From Neobacillus rhizophilus (GTDB taxonomy: Bacteria; Bacillota; Bacilli; Bacillales; Cytobacillaceae): DNA of 64,000 nt. Each line of letters opens with the position of its first letter. Within the stretch, counting starts at the first letter, position 1. The notes beneath the pieces were generated by a model. That model searched no databases. It had not been told where the DNA came from and saw only the letters and a list, made by a program, of their open reading frames with translations. The position numbers were made by a program, and so were the translations under genes. The stretch is taken from positions 269,666-333,665 of the forward strand of contig NZ_JAGYPF010000004.1 of the NCBI RefSeq assembly GCF_018343535.1. Direction: 5' to 3'. This document shows, in pieces, positions 33,516 through 43,355 of this stretch.

Positions 33516-35288
33516 ATGAAAGATTTCAAGTTATTTTTACCATATGTGAAACCAGTAAGGGGATTATACTTGCTTGGATTTGTCGGGAGCATCTTTCGTT
33601 TCCTGGTACCGCTGTTTGTTCCATTAATTTTAAAATATATTTTTGATTCTCTGCTGCAAAATGAGCAATTGTCCCGCACGGAAATGCTTGAACAGCTAAT
33701 GATGATTGGGCTTGGTATGCTGGCCATATTCCTTTTCATCCGAACACCGATGGAATACGTAAGGCAATTTTGTATCCACAAGGCCAACAATAATATTATG
33801 AAACACCTTCGCAAAGATGCCTTTAAGAAAGTTCATTCTCTTGATGCGAAATATTTTGTAGATAACAAAAGCGGAGAAATCGCTACACGTTTTTTCGATG
33901 ATATCGAGAAGGTGAAGGGTTTCTTGACAGCCTTATTTGGAAACATTTGGATTGAAATGATTGTGCTCGTATTCGTTGTGGCGGTCATGTTGACCCTTAA
34001 CGTAAAATTAACGATCCTATCTGTTTTCCTAGTCGGCTTACAATTTATTCTTGCTCATATCCTGTCAAAAAGATTAAAAAAGTCAACCCGCAGCATGATG
34101 CAATATCGATCGGTAATGAGCGGGTTTATTTTTGAAAAAATCCAAGGTGCCTTCCTCTCAAAGTTGTTTGCTTCGGAAAAAAGAGACAAAGAGGAACTCG
34201 ATCAACACTTAACTCAATTTGACAAATTAACAGATCGGCACGCCAAAATTAATGCGATCATGTTAGCATTCGTCAATGTTTTAAGTGATATGACACCATT
34301 TATCGTCGCGATCATTGCCAGTTTGTTTGTGATTGATGGCAGTTTATCGATGGGAAGCCTGATTGCTTTCTTTGCCTATGTCGATAAAATGAGAAGTCCT
34401 GTTGCCGCTCTAGTTAACGCCTATCCAGCAATTACCGAAGGAAGTGTTGCATTAAAAAGGATTTTTGATTTCTTTGGTACCCCTAAGGCAATTAACGAAA
34501 AAGCAAACCCAGTTGAGTTAAAGGAATTTAACGATTGCATCGAGCTTAATAACCTGACATTCTCCTATGATGGAGCGAGGAACATAATAGATAATGTTTC
34601 TTTGACCCTTGAGAAAGGTAAAACTTATGCGTTTGTTGGTGAAAGCGGCGGCGGTAAGAGCACCATTCTGCAGCTTTTGCTGAGAATGTATGATGTAACA
34701 AAAGGTGAGGTGTTAATTGATGGGGTCAATATCAAAGAATACGCGATTGAAAACCTTAGAGAGCATATGGGAATTGTCACGCAGGATAACTTTTTATTCA
34801 GTACTTCGATTAAGGACAATATTAAAATGGCAAAGCTTGATGCGACAGATGAAGAAATAATCGCTGCTGCCAAAAAGGCTTTTGCACATGATTTTATCTC
34901 AGCAATGCCAAATGGTTATGATACAGAAATTGGGGAGAGAGGCGTTAAACTATCTGGCGGCCAAAAACAGCGGGTAGCCCTTGCCAGGATATTCTTAAAG
35001 AATCCTTCGTTGATTTTCTTGGATGAGGCCACCAGCGCTCTGGATAATGAAAGTGAAAAACTTGTTCAAGAGTCGATTAATCAATTTGATCAAGATAAGA
35101 CCATCATAATGGTCGCCCACAGACTATCAACGATTTTGAATGCTGATATGATATTTGTTTTGAAAAACGGCAGGATTGTAGAAAGCGGAAATCATAAGAC
35201 CCTGCTAAAAAGAAACGGTTATTACAAAGAACTATATTCAAAGCAAAATTCGACTGCCGAAGAAGAAATGAAATTGGCAGCTGGCTGA
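33516..35288 (+). CDS. ABC exporter, fused membrane and ATPase domains
   Basis: 590 residues from ATG 33516 behind AAAGGAG. Six membrane helices (about 15-300) are followed by a nucleotide-binding domain with Walker A GESGGGKST, signature LSGGQKQR, Walker B SLIFLDEATSALD and H-loop MVAHR. Type-IV half-transporter of the MsbA/BmrA group, acting as a dimer. Substrate not deducible; monocistronic. Confidence 0.9.
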   Translation: MKDFKLFLPYVKPVRGLYLLGFVGSIFRFLVPLFVPLILKYIFDSLLQNEQLSRTEMLEQLMMIGLGMLAIFLFIRTPMEYVRQFCIHKANNNIMKHLRKDAFKKVHSLDAKYFVDNKSGEIATRFFDDIEKVKGFLTALFGNIWIEMIVLVFVVAVMLTLNVKLTILSVFLVGLQFILAHILSKRLKKSTRSMMQYRSVMSGFIFEKIQGAFLSKLFASEKRDKEELDQHLTQFDKLTDRHAKINAIMLAFVNVLSDMTPFIVAIIASLFVIDGSLSMGSLIAFFAYVDKMRSPVAALVNAYPAITEGSVALKRIFDFFGTPKAINEKANPVELKEFNDCIELNNLTFSYDGARNIIDNVSLTLEKGKTYAFVGESGGGKSTILQLLLRMYDVTKGEVLIDGVNIKEYAIENLREHMGIVTQDNFLFSTSIKDNIKMAKLDATDEEIIAAAKKAFAHDFISAMPNGYDTEIGERGVKLSGGQKQRVALARIFLKNPSLIFLDEATSALDNESEKLVQESINQFDQDKTIIMVAHRLSTILNADMIFVLKNGRIVESGNHKTLLKRNGYYKELYSKQNSTAEEEMKLAAG

Positions 35289-35301
35289 TAAAATATTGGG
35301 T

Positions 35302-35352
35302 GGGTCAGATCCTCAAGTGAAATGTAATATTTACGTTCCGAGGGACTGACCC
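35302..35352. terminator. Imperfect hairpin between convergent genes
   Basis: GGGTCAGATCCTC pairs imperfectly with GAGGGACTGACCC. No long T run; it may be an intergenic repeat. Confidence 0.45.
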
Positions 35353-35396
35353 TAATGTTAGTTTTAAAGTCAAGAAGTCATTTTTTCTAGTTTGAA

Positions 35397-36158
35397 TTAA
35401 AAATTCATCTTCGATTGTCCGCCATCAACATTGATACTGGCCCCGACAATCCAGGATGCTTTTTCAGAAGCAAGGAATACCGCAACATTGGCGATTTCTT
35501 CTGGGGTACCGAAGCGGCCTGCGGGAATTTCCTTATTCACAAACTCTTTGATTCCCTCCGGGTCTTCGTTCATGCGTCTGATCCAATTGCCAGTCTCGTG
35601 CAAAATACTTCCGGGAGCAATACTGTTCACCCGGATTCCATATGGGATGACTTCGTCGGCCAAAGACTTCGTAAAGCTGATGAGCGCAGCTTTTGCATTA
35701 TTATAAGTAACCTTTCCGCCGCTTTCCCTACCATAGACAGAGGTAATATTAATGATTGATCCAGACCGCTGATTTTTCATATGAATGGCAGCCAGTTTAC
35801 TCATATGTACTGCGGAAAAATAGTTCAGTTCCATTGCCTGATGAAAAAGCTCCATATCGGTTTCTATTGCTTTACCGCCATTACTGCCGCCGGCATTATT
35901 AATCAGGATATCAATCGTTCCATTTTCCTCGATAAACGTGTGAATCAATTTGTCCCGTTCCTCTGGATTAGTAAGGTCAGCCTGATAAATTAATACGTTG
36001 CCGCCAAGTTCCGCTTTTGCCTCTTCTAAATAACCTAGACCTCTGGCGGTAATCGTAACATTTGCTCCTTCATCAACAAATGCCTTGGCAATTGCTTTCC
36101 CGATTCCTTTTGAACCGCCAGTAATAAGTACGTTTTTGCCTTGTAATTGCAAGTCCAT
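35397..36158 (-). CDS. Short-chain dehydrogenase/reductase
   Basis: 253 residues from ATG 36158 (minus) behind AAGGAGC. Classical SDR motifs: TGGSKGIGKAIA (cofactor), NNAGG, catalytic Ser in NITSVYG, Y-N-N-A-K active site, and the C-terminal VDGG. The TARG after strand 2 suggests NADP(H). Substrate unknown. It lies next to LTTR-1 but is a separate unit. Confidence 0.85.
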   Translation of the reverse strand: MDLQLQGKNVLITGGSKGIGKAIAKAFVDEGANVTITARGLGYLEEAKAELGGNVLIYQADLTNPEERDKLIHTFIEENGTIDILINNAGGSNGGKAIETDMELFHQAMELNYFSAVHMSKLAAIHMKNQRSGSIINITSVYGRESGGKVTYNNAKAALISFTKSLADEVIPYGIRVNSIAPGSILHETGNWIRRMNEDPEGIKEFVNKEIPAGRFGTPEEIANVAVFLASEKASWIVGASINVDGGQSKMNF

Positions 36159-36291
36159 TTTTTAAAGCTCCTTTTTTGCTTCTTTAATGTGTCTCTAAGT
36201 AATTAGTATAATGGAAACCATTCATAAAAACGAAAGAGCCGTTAGGCATGCTCTCTCGCAACATTATTTTTTTATGTATTTTTTTATTGAT

Positions 36292-37194
36292 TTAAATTAA
36301 TATAGCTTGATTTTGATTTTCAAAGTATTGAATGATGATATCCTTCAAATCATGGATAATAGGCTGAAAGTATCGATCTTTATGGAATGCTACATAAAGG
36401 GTTCTCAAAGGAGTGGGGTTTATTATATTTGTGATATTAAAATCACGATGATTTGCGAATTCTAAAAAAGATTCTGGCACTATAGCAACACCAAGATTGG
36501 AAAGAACCATACTTCTAACGGTTTCTAATCTTCTACATTCACATAGTACACGTGGTTCAATGCCGGCATCCTGAAATGATTTTATGATAATATCACGCAA
36601 TTGATAGCCTGGTTTATATTGAATAAAAGTTTCATTGGATAATTCGGAAAGATTTACTTGTTGAAGGTTCTTAAAAGAGTGATTGGCATGTGTTATTAGT
36701 AACATTTCCTCGTTGTAAATGGGTATAAATTTGAGTTTGTCGGAATGGAAAAACTTGGAGGTAATACCAAGATGGATTTCATAGTTTAATAAGGATTTCT
36801 CTATGTTTTCTGCCCCTGCTTCCAAAACATTTAAATTGAGATTTGGGTAGTGATCCTTTAGTTCCGTGATGACATGCGGTAACCAATAGGTAGCAGACGG
36901 AAATATACCGATTTTAATTTCCCCAGATTCTACTTCTTTTACTTCTTCCAATTCTTTGTAAACATTTTCAACCTGTAACAGAATTTGACATGCATGTTTG
37001 TAAAGAACTCTTCCTGCTTCTGTTAAGCTAATTTCCCTAGAATTTCGTTCTAAAAGTTTGCAGCCTACCATTTGTTCAAGAGTTTTAATTTGTGCACTTA
37101 GTGATGGTTGTGCAATATGAAGTTCCTCAGCTGCTCTCGTAATATTCTTATTTCTTACAACGGACACAAAATATCTCATGTGACGAATTTCCAT
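36292..37194 (-). CDS. LysR-type transcriptional regulator (LTTR-1)
   Basis: 300 residues from ATG 37194 (minus). The N-terminal winged helix reads MRYFVSVVRNKNITRAAEELHIAQPSLSAQIKTLEQ, followed by the effector-binding domain (GIFPSATYWLP, GVAIVPES). It is CynR/CbnR-like and paralogous to LTTR-2 at 51094. It is divergent from the acyl-CoA catabolic operon and separated from it by an operator region (37220-37265) of the form found at two other loci here, so it is the likely regulator of that operon. Confidence 0.9.
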   Translation of the reverse strand: MEIRHMRYFVSVVRNKNITRAAEELHIAQPSLSAQIKTLEQMVGCKLLERNSREISLTEAGRVLYKHACQILLQVENVYKELEEVKEVESGEIKIGIFPSATYWLPHVITELKDHYPNLNLNVLEAGAENIEKSLLNYEIHLGITSKFFHSDKLKFIPIYNEEMLLITHANHSFKNLQQVNLSELSNETFIQYKPGYQLRDIIIKSFQDAGIEPRVLCECRRLETVRSMVLSNLGVAIVPESFLEFANHRDFNITNIINPTPLRTLYVAFHKDRYFQPIIHDLKDIIIQYFENQNQAILI

Positions 37195-37219
37195 AAATTT
37201 TTACCCCCATTTTATTTGT

Positions 37220-37265
37220 ATAGTCCAAAACTATGAGGTTATAGGAAACATGTATTGGAAACTAT
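37220..37265. promoter_or_regulatory. LTTR operator: ATAG-N7-CTAT plus downstream ATAG-N17-CTAT
   Basis: ATAG-N7-CTAT at 37220-37234 (a T-N11-A LysR box) is followed 6 bp later by an ATAG...CTAT box at 37241-37265 containing GGAAACATGTATTGGAAA. A TAGAAT -10-like element lies at 37285-37290. The same arrangement occurs at 52032-52077 and 55236-55280. Confidence 0.75.
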
Positions 37266-37404
37266 TTTCTATTATTTGTATATTTAGAATACAATAAAAA
37301 TTCGAAATTTTCCATAAGAGTAAAGATTGGAAGTAGGATTTTAAAAAGGGAGGTAGAGTTTCTGCAGGGTCACATAGCGAATTGATAGATAAGGAGGCAA
37401 TAAA

Positions 37405-39534
37405 ATGAAAACAGATTTCGAAAAGTTTTTTAAACCAAAATCAATTGCAATTGTTGGCGCTTCACCAAATGAAAAAAGTATTGGCGGACGTACAATATCA
37501 CATTTACTAAAATACAAATATAGCGGAGACATTTACCCAGTAAACCCAAAATACGACCAAATAAAGGGAATCCAGGCTTATCCGGATATAAAATCAATTC
37601 CAAACACAGTTGACCTAGCTATTATAATCGTTGCAGCTAAAGGTATTCCAAGAGTGATTGACCAATGTCTGGAAAAAAAGGTTCCGTTTGCCATTATATT
37701 TAGTTCGGGATTTGCAGAAGCGGGGACAGAAGGTGAATATCTTCAATCCTATTTAAAAAATATAACAAAAAACGGAGATATAAGAATCTTAGGACCTAAT
37801 TGCCAAGGGATGTTTAACATCGTTGATGAAGTAGCAGCTACTTTCAGCGGAGCGTTGGAACTTCCCTCCATTATTCCGGGTCCCGTTGGTTTTGTATCAC
37901 AAAGTGGTGCATTGGGATTTTCAACTTTTAACCAGTTGGAAGAGGAAGGTATTGGGTTTAACTACGTAGTCAGTACAGGAAATGAAGCCGATCTTGAAGT
38001 AACCGATTTCTTGATTGAATTTGCTACACATGACCAAACTGAGGTATTAGTATCGTATGTTGAGGGTTTTAAAAAGCCTGAACGATTATTTGATTTAGCA
38101 GAAATATGTTTAAGGGAGGAAAAGCCACTCCTAATATTTAAAGTTGGAAATTCGGAACTCGGTGCTAAAGCTGCATCGTCGCATACAGCAGCACTAGCAG
38201 GATCAAGTGATTTATATGACAGTTTATTTAAACAAATTGGGATAACAAAGGTTTCAGATATAGAAGAAGTTGCGGATTTGTGCAAAATTTTAACTAGGAC
38301 CAAAAGGCCGCCTGGAAATCGGGTAGGTATTATAACAACTTCTGGTGGAGCCGGGGTAATATTAGCTGATCATTGTGCCATAAATAGTATTGATGTGCCG
38401 CCACTTGCAGAACCAACAAAGCAAATTTTACAACAATATTTACCGGATTTCGGCTCGGATCTTAACCCCGTCGACTTAACTGCTCAAGTAGCTGGTTCTG
38501 AAGAACTGTTTAATGAATCGGTAAATGCAGTTGCGAATGATCCAAACATTGATATATTAATTGTGGCTTTAACAATGGTAACAGGACCACGTGCAGGAGA
38601 TATGGCAAAGTTTTTGATTAAAAAGTCAAAAGAAATGGATAAACCGCTTGTTGTTGTGTGGATGGCAGGGGATCAATTAGCGAAACCGGGATTTGAAGTA
38701 CTTAAATCGGAAAAGCTAACATTTTTTAAAAGCCCAAAACGATGCATAGAGACTCTAAGAAAGTTTATTGATATTCATTCAAACTTCAAAAGACGAAAAG
38801 AAATCTACCAATTTATTTCTGAACGAAGGGAATGCCTGATTACGACGAAAAGCATCGAAAATAATCTGAATGAGTATGAGGCAAAACGATGGCTAAATCA
38901 ACAGGGATTACCGGTTACAAAAGAGAAAATAGCTAGATTTCCTGAAGAAGCTGTGAAATATGCGACGGAAATAGGATTTCCAGTTGCCCTGAAAGTAGTA
39001 TCAAATAAAATTCCTCATAAAACAGATGTAGGTGGGGTAGCATTAAATCTCTGTTCACCGGAAGAAGTTGAAAACGCTTACCTATCGATTAAAAATAATA
39101 TTAAACAAAACACGGGATTAGAAATTGACAACATTATAGTCCAGGAAATGGTGCTTGATGGAATAGAAGTTTTTGTGGGTTGTCATGTTGATCCTCAGCT
39201 CGGTCCTTCCCTAACATTTGGCCTTGGTGGCATTTTCGTGGAAGTTCTTAAGGATACCAAAACTGTTTTACCTCCAATATCTCAAAATACAGCAAAAACA
39301 TTAATACAAGAGTTAAACGGATCTAAAGTTTTAACTGGAGTACGCGGGCAACAATCAATTGATCTTGACTTATTAGCAGAATTTATTTCGAGGTTTTCAC
39401 GAATTTGCGCCAGCTTAAAACAGGAGATTCAGATTGATTTAAATCCTGTTGTCATTACAAAGAGTGGAATTAAAATCGTTGATGCTTTGGTGATTGTTGA
39501 GGAAGAGGAGAAGAACTTTATAAGGAGTGTTTAA
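37405..39534 (+). CDS. Acyl-CoA synthetase (ADP-forming), fused alpha/beta
   Basis: 709 residues from ATG 37405 behind AAGGAGG. The N-terminal CoA-binding domain begins IAIVGASPNEKSIGG; a succinyl-CoA-ligase-like domain contains LGPNCQGM, SQSGALGF and SSHTAALAGSSDLYDSLF; the C-terminal ATP-grasp domain (about 485-700) has FPVALKVVSNKIPHKTDVGGVALNL. These enzymes form acyl-CoA from a carboxylate plus ATP, releasing ADP and Pi. As first gene of the catabolic operon it is the likely activating step. Confidence 0.88.
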   Translation: MKTDFEKFFKPKSIAIVGASPNEKSIGGRTISHLLKYKYSGDIYPVNPKYDQIKGIQAYPDIKSIPNTVDLAIIIVAAKGIPRVIDQCLEKKVPFAIIFSSGFAEAGTEGEYLQSYLKNITKNGDIRILGPNCQGMFNIVDEVAATFSGALELPSIIPGPVGFVSQSGALGFSTFNQLEEEGIGFNYVVSTGNEADLEVTDFLIEFATHDQTEVLVSYVEGFKKPERLFDLAEICLREEKPLLIFKVGNSELGAKAASSHTAALAGSSDLYDSLFKQIGITKVSDIEEVADLCKILTRTKRPPGNRVGIITTSGGAGVILADHCAINSIDVPPLAEPTKQILQQYLPDFGSDLNPVDLTAQVAGSEELFNESVNAVANDPNIDILIVALTMVTGPRAGDMAKFLIKKSKEMDKPLVVVWMAGDQLAKPGFEVLKSEKLTFFKSPKRCIETLRKFIDIHSNFKRRKEIYQFISERRECLITTKSIENNLNEYEAKRWLNQQGLPVTKEKIARFPEEAVKYATEIGFPVALKVVSNKIPHKTDVGGVALNLCSPEEVENAYLSIKNNIKQNTGLEIDNIIVQEMVLDGIEVFVGCHVDPQLGPSLTFGLGGIFVEVLKDTKTVLPPISQNTAKTLIQELNGSKVLTGVRGQQSIDLDLLAEFISRFSRICASLKQEIQIDLNPVVITKSGIKIVDALVIVEEEEKNFIRSV

Positions 39535-39535
39535 A

Positions 39536-40690
39536 ATGGATTTTAGGTTACCAGACGAATTACAAATGCTGCAAAAAACAATAAGAAAGTTTGTTGAAAA
39601 GGAATGTCTACCATTAGAACAGCATTTATGCAATACCGATCCTGATTGGGTCGAACTCCCGGAAGATGAATACAGTCGAATTTCGAACAAATTAAAAGAA
39701 AACGGTTTATGGGCGCTGACAACTCCAGTTGAACTTGGGGGCGGAGGAGTAGGTCCTATGGGTATGGTCATTGCACAAGAGGAAAAAAGTAAAACCACTA
39801 TTGGAACAGCACATCACAGTCCGTTTGGAGGAGAGCCGCCGGGAATTCTATATAAGGCAAAAGATGAGCAAATCGAAAAATATTTACTGCCCATGATTCG
39901 GGGAGAAAAAAGGTCGGCAATGGCAAACACCGAACCTGCGGCAGGATCAGATGCTGCAGCTATTCAAACAACAGCTGTCAAACAAGGGGATCATTGGGTT
40001 ATTAATGGAACCAAGCTTTTTAGTACACTTGCGGATCGGGCGGACTTTTTGTTCGTCACGGCTGTTACAGACAAAGAAAAACGCGGACGAGGCGGAATTA
40101 CAATGTTTCTCGTCGATGCTGATACTCCAGGTTTTAAAGTTAACCGAAAGGTACCTGTAATTAGGCCTCAATATTCGACAGAATTACTCTTTGACAATGT
40201 CGTCGTTCCTGATTCTCAGATTTTAGGTGAAGAGGGCCAGGGGTTCAACTTATTTAAGGAGTGGGCTGCATATGGGCGCATTCGTATGGCCGCCACTTGT
40301 TTAGGGATGGCTCAGAGGGCACTGGAAATGTCAATCCGACATGCCAAACAAAGAGAAACCTTCGGAAAAACTCTTGCACAGCGTCAGGCTGTTCAATGGA
40401 TGCTGGTAGATTCCGCAGTTGAAATAAAAACTGCTAGATTGCTAACCCATGAAACTGCCTGGAGGTTAGAGCAAGGAGAGGATGTCCTGGAAGAAGCGTC
40501 CATGTGTAAGTTATATGCGACAGAAATGGCCTTCAAAGTAGTTGACCGGGCGATTCAAATTCATGGAGGAATGGGATTAACGAAAGAGTTACCTTTAGAA
40601 AGATGGTTCCGGGATATACGTGTCATGAGAATTGTGGAAGGAGCTACCGAAATCCAAAAATTTATCATTGCTCGTAAAATGCTCAGATAG
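39536..40690 (+). CDS. Acyl-CoA dehydrogenase 1
   Basis: 384 residues. ATG 39536 was preferred to GTG 39527, which overlaps the AAGGAGTG site. FAD/substrate motifs: NTEPAAGSDAAAIQT and RETFGKTLAQRQAVQW. C-terminal IHGGMGLTKELPLERWFRDIRVMRIVEGATEIQ contains the usual catalytic-base Glu. Catalyses alpha,beta-desaturation of an acyl-CoA with electrons passing to ETF. One base separates it from the preceding stop. Confidence 0.9.
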   Translation: MDFRLPDELQMLQKTIRKFVEKECLPLEQHLCNTDPDWVELPEDEYSRISNKLKENGLWALTTPVELGGGGVGPMGMVIAQEEKSKTTIGTAHHSPFGGEPPGILYKAKDEQIEKYLLPMIRGEKRSAMANTEPAAGSDAAAIQTTAVKQGDHWVINGTKLFSTLADRADFLFVTAVTDKEKRGRGGITMFLVDADTPGFKVNRKVPVIRPQYSTELLFDNVVVPDSQILGEEGQGFNLFKEWAAYGRIRMAATCLGMAQRALEMSIRHAKQRETFGKTLAQRQAVQWMLVDSAVEIKTARLLTHETAWRLEQGEDVLEEASMCKLYATEMAFKVVDRAIQIHGGMGLTKELPLERWFRDIRVMRIVEGATEIQKFIIARKMLR

Positions 40691-40704
40691 GGGGGAAGGG
40701 AAAT

Positions 40705-42327
40705 ATGAAAAGAAAAATAAATATTATTTTATCTATTTTAATTGCAGCAGTGATTGTCCTATCTGGGTGTACAGAACAAAAGCAATCAGGAACAAAAGAG
40801 ACATCCGAATCAAAAGGAACAAGCAATTCCTCAAAGGAAAAAGCTATAAATGTAGCCATGTCTGGTGAGGCAGAAAAGCTTGACCCACATTTCGCGTCAC
40901 CTGTTAATGAAGTAACAATTGTACAAACCATCTTTAATGGCCTAGTCAAATTCCCTACCGGAACGGTAGACTTTGAAAAGATTGAAGGGGATCTTGCAGA
41001 AAAATGGGAGAGTAATAGTGATGCCACTCAATGGACGTTTCACCTAAAAAAAGGTGTGAAGTGGCAAAAAGGGTATGGCGAACTTACGTCTGAAGATGTG
41101 AAATGGTCATTTGAAAGGGTAATGGATGAAAAAACAGGTTCTCCATGGAGAGCTGATTATGATAACGTGGCAAATATTGAGGCACCTGAACAATATACAG
41201 TGGTTTTTAATCTTAAGCAGCCGGATGCATCTTTTCTATTAAAAGTCTTAAATTATCATGGAGGAATGATTGTAAACAAGAAAGCAATTGAAGATGCGGG
41301 GGATAAATTTATGACATCCCCAGTCGGCACGGGACCTTTTATCTTTGAGGAATACAGCCCTAAGGATAAAGTAGTGCTTATTAAGAATAAAGACTTTTTT
41401 AAAGGAGAACCCAAACTAGAGAAGGTCATCCTTAAGATTATGACAGACCCAACTGCCGTAGAGATTGCGATGGATAAGGGAGAAATACAGTTAGGCCTGG
41501 GAATAGGTGACCAGCTCTGGATTGATAAAAGAAAAGAAAATAAAGATTTAGTATTAGATTTCACTACTCCGGCGTTATTATGGGGAATACATTTAAACAT
41601 GTCAAAGCCGCCGCTCGATGATATCCGGGTCCGAGAAGCAATCGCACATGCTATTGATATTAAAACATATGTAAATAAAGTCGTAGGAAAAGATGCTGCG
41701 AGCTTGCCAACTGGAAATGTATCAGCTGTTTATTTTGGCGCTGCCAAGGTGGGTGCATACGATTATGACCCAGAAAAATCGAAGGAATTGTTAAAAGAAG
41801 CAGGATATGAAAAAGGTCTTACACTACCAAAACAATATATAAGTACGTTGAATTCTTATTTGGATATTATGGTCTATGTCCAGGACCAGTTAAGAAAGGT
41901 TGGCATTGAAATGCCATTGGAAAAAGTAGAACATGCAACTTATCATGCAAATGCAAGGAAAGATTTAAATAATATTGCCTTGTATGGCTATGTAAGAGCG
42001 CCTCATGCTGACACAGTGCTTACCCAATTCTTCTATGGTCCTTCAACGGTCGGAACGCCAACGGGAGTGACAAATTACAGCCATTACAACAAAGTTGATA
42101 AATTAATTGAACAAGCACGTGTTGAATTAGATAAAACAAAAGCCAAACAAATCTATAAGGAAGCACAAGAACAAATCAAAAAGGACTTCATATATGTTCC
42201 TCTGGTAGAAACGAATACCGTTCTAGTTAGAAGGAAAGAAGTCGATTTGGGGTATAACCAAAACAAGATTAAAGGAACGATGATTTATAACTACTATATC
42301 GATGAAAATACTGATCTAAAAGATTAA
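40705..42327 (+). CDS. ABC solute-binding lipoprotein (SBP family 5, Dpp/Opp-like)
   Basis: 540 residues from ATG 40705. Lipoprotein signal with lipobox VIVLSGC, then a Ser/Lys-rich linker and an SBP_bac_5 domain (AEKLDPHFASPVNEV, WTFHLKKGVKW, LTSEDVKWSFERVMD, VGTGPFIFEEY). Family members bind peptides, nickel or small carboxylates and glycosides. The setting among acyl-CoA genes argues for an organic acid or acyl conjugate rather than peptide, but that is inference. Confidence 0.88.
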   Translation: MKRKINIILSILIAAVIVLSGCTEQKQSGTKETSESKGTSNSSKEKAINVAMSGEAEKLDPHFASPVNEVTIVQTIFNGLVKFPTGTVDFEKIEGDLAEKWESNSDATQWTFHLKKGVKWQKGYGELTSEDVKWSFERVMDEKTGSPWRADYDNVANIEAPEQYTVVFNLKQPDASFLLKVLNYHGGMIVNKKAIEDAGDKFMTSPVGTGPFIFEEYSPKDKVVLIKNKDFFKGEPKLEKVILKIMTDPTAVEIAMDKGEIQLGLGIGDQLWIDKRKENKDLVLDFTTPALLWGIHLNMSKPPLDDIRVREAIAHAIDIKTYVNKVVGKDAASLPTGNVSAVYFGAAKVGAYDYDPEKSKELLKEAGYEKGLTLPKQYISTLNSYLDIMVYVQDQLRKVGIEMPLEKVEHATYHANARKDLNNIALYGYVRAPHADTVLTQFFYGPSTVGTPTGVTNYSHYNKVDKLIEQARVELDKTKAKQIYKEAQEQIKKDFIYVPLVETNTVLVRRKEVDLGYNQNKIKGTMIYNYYIDENTDLKD

Positions 42328-42340
42328 GAGAGAGTGGTGT

Positions 42341-42380
42341 AAGGTACAAGAGTAACCTTATATTGTTACCTCTTGTACTT
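42341..42380 (+). promoter_or_regulatory. Intercistronic hairpin between binding protein and permease
   Basis: AGTACAAGAGGTAAC-type arms (about 15 bp with one bulge) without a T run. Such hairpins often stabilise the upstream mRNA and give binding protein in excess over permease. Confidence 0.6.
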
Positions 42381-42406
42381 TATCCGCTTAAATGGGAGGG
42401 ATAAAA

Positions 42407-43342
42407 ATGCTTAAATATTCGATTAGAAGGATCTTGTTGACCATTCCCACAATCTTTATAACTATATCAGTCATCTTTTTTGTCCTTCGCATTCTTCCGA
42501 GTGATCCAGCCAGTGTGATTTTAGGCGACAATGCCACTCCTGAGGCCATTCAGGCACTAAGAGAGAAGCTAGGTTTAAATACGTCGGTTTGGGCTCAATA
42601 TCTCCATTTTCTTCAAAGTATGATTCAGGCGGATTTTGGTAATTCAATCGCGACAGGAAGGTCCGTATCTGATCAAATTATTAGTTTATTACCATACACA
42701 CTAGAACTTACACTGGCTAGTATTTTAATTGCCGTAATTATTGGTGTTCCTATTGGCATCTATTCTGCAATAAAACGGAATTCTATCTCTGATGCTTTAG
42801 TTAGACTGTTTGCCCTGATGGGAATCTCAATGCCTGCATTTTTTCTGGGAATACTTTTGCTTCTCGTCTTTTCATTAAAAATTCCTATATTTCCTTCAAT
42901 GGGAGCGGGTGAAAATTTCGTAGGAAATTTATATCATCTAGCCCTACCGGCACTTTCCCTTGGTTTGATTGAAGCAGGAATCGTGATGAGGATTACCCGC
43001 TCAAGTATGTTGGATGAGGTCAATAGGGATTATGTCCGGACAGCAAAAGCAAAAGGAATTCCAAAGAAAATGGTCATTTCGAAGCACATTTTAAGAAATT
43101 CTCTTATTCCGGTCGTAACCGTAATCGGATTAAATATGACCACGTTAATTAGCGGTGCCGTTTTGACTGAGGCCATTTTTAGCCGGCCCGGTTTAGGAAG
43201 TTTGGCAGTGGGTGCTATTGAAACAAGGGACTATCCTACACTACAAGCATGTTTGGTGTTGTTTTGCATCTTGGTTATATTTGTTAATTTGATTGTTGAC
43301 CTAAGCTATTCAATCTTAAACCCAAGAATTCGCCCGCAATAA
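42407..43342 (+). CDS. ABC permease, DppB/OppB-like
   Basis: 311 residues. ATG 42407 lies behind GGGAGGG; the ATG at 42392 precedes that site. Six membrane helices; N-terminal IRRILLTIPTIFITISVIFFVLRILPSDP and the EAA-like DYVRTAKAKGIPKKMVISKHILRNSLIPV loop mark the DppB family. Works with the next gene as a heterodimeric channel. Confidence 0.9.
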   Translation: MLKYSIRRILLTIPTIFITISVIFFVLRILPSDPASVILGDNATPEAIQALREKLGLNTSVWAQYLHFLQSMIQADFGNSIATGRSVSDQIISLLPYTLELTLASILIAVIIGVPIGIYSAIKRNSISDALVRLFALMGISMPAFFLGILLLLVFSLKIPIFPSMGAGENFVGNLYHLALPALSLGLIEAGIVMRITRSSMLDEVNRDYVRTAKAKGIPKKMVISKHILRNSLIPVVTVIGLNMTTLISGAVLTEAIFSRPGLGSLAVGAIETRDYPTLQACLVLFCILVIFVNLIVDLSYSILNPRIRPQ

Positions 43343-43355
43343 AGGAGGAGTATTT

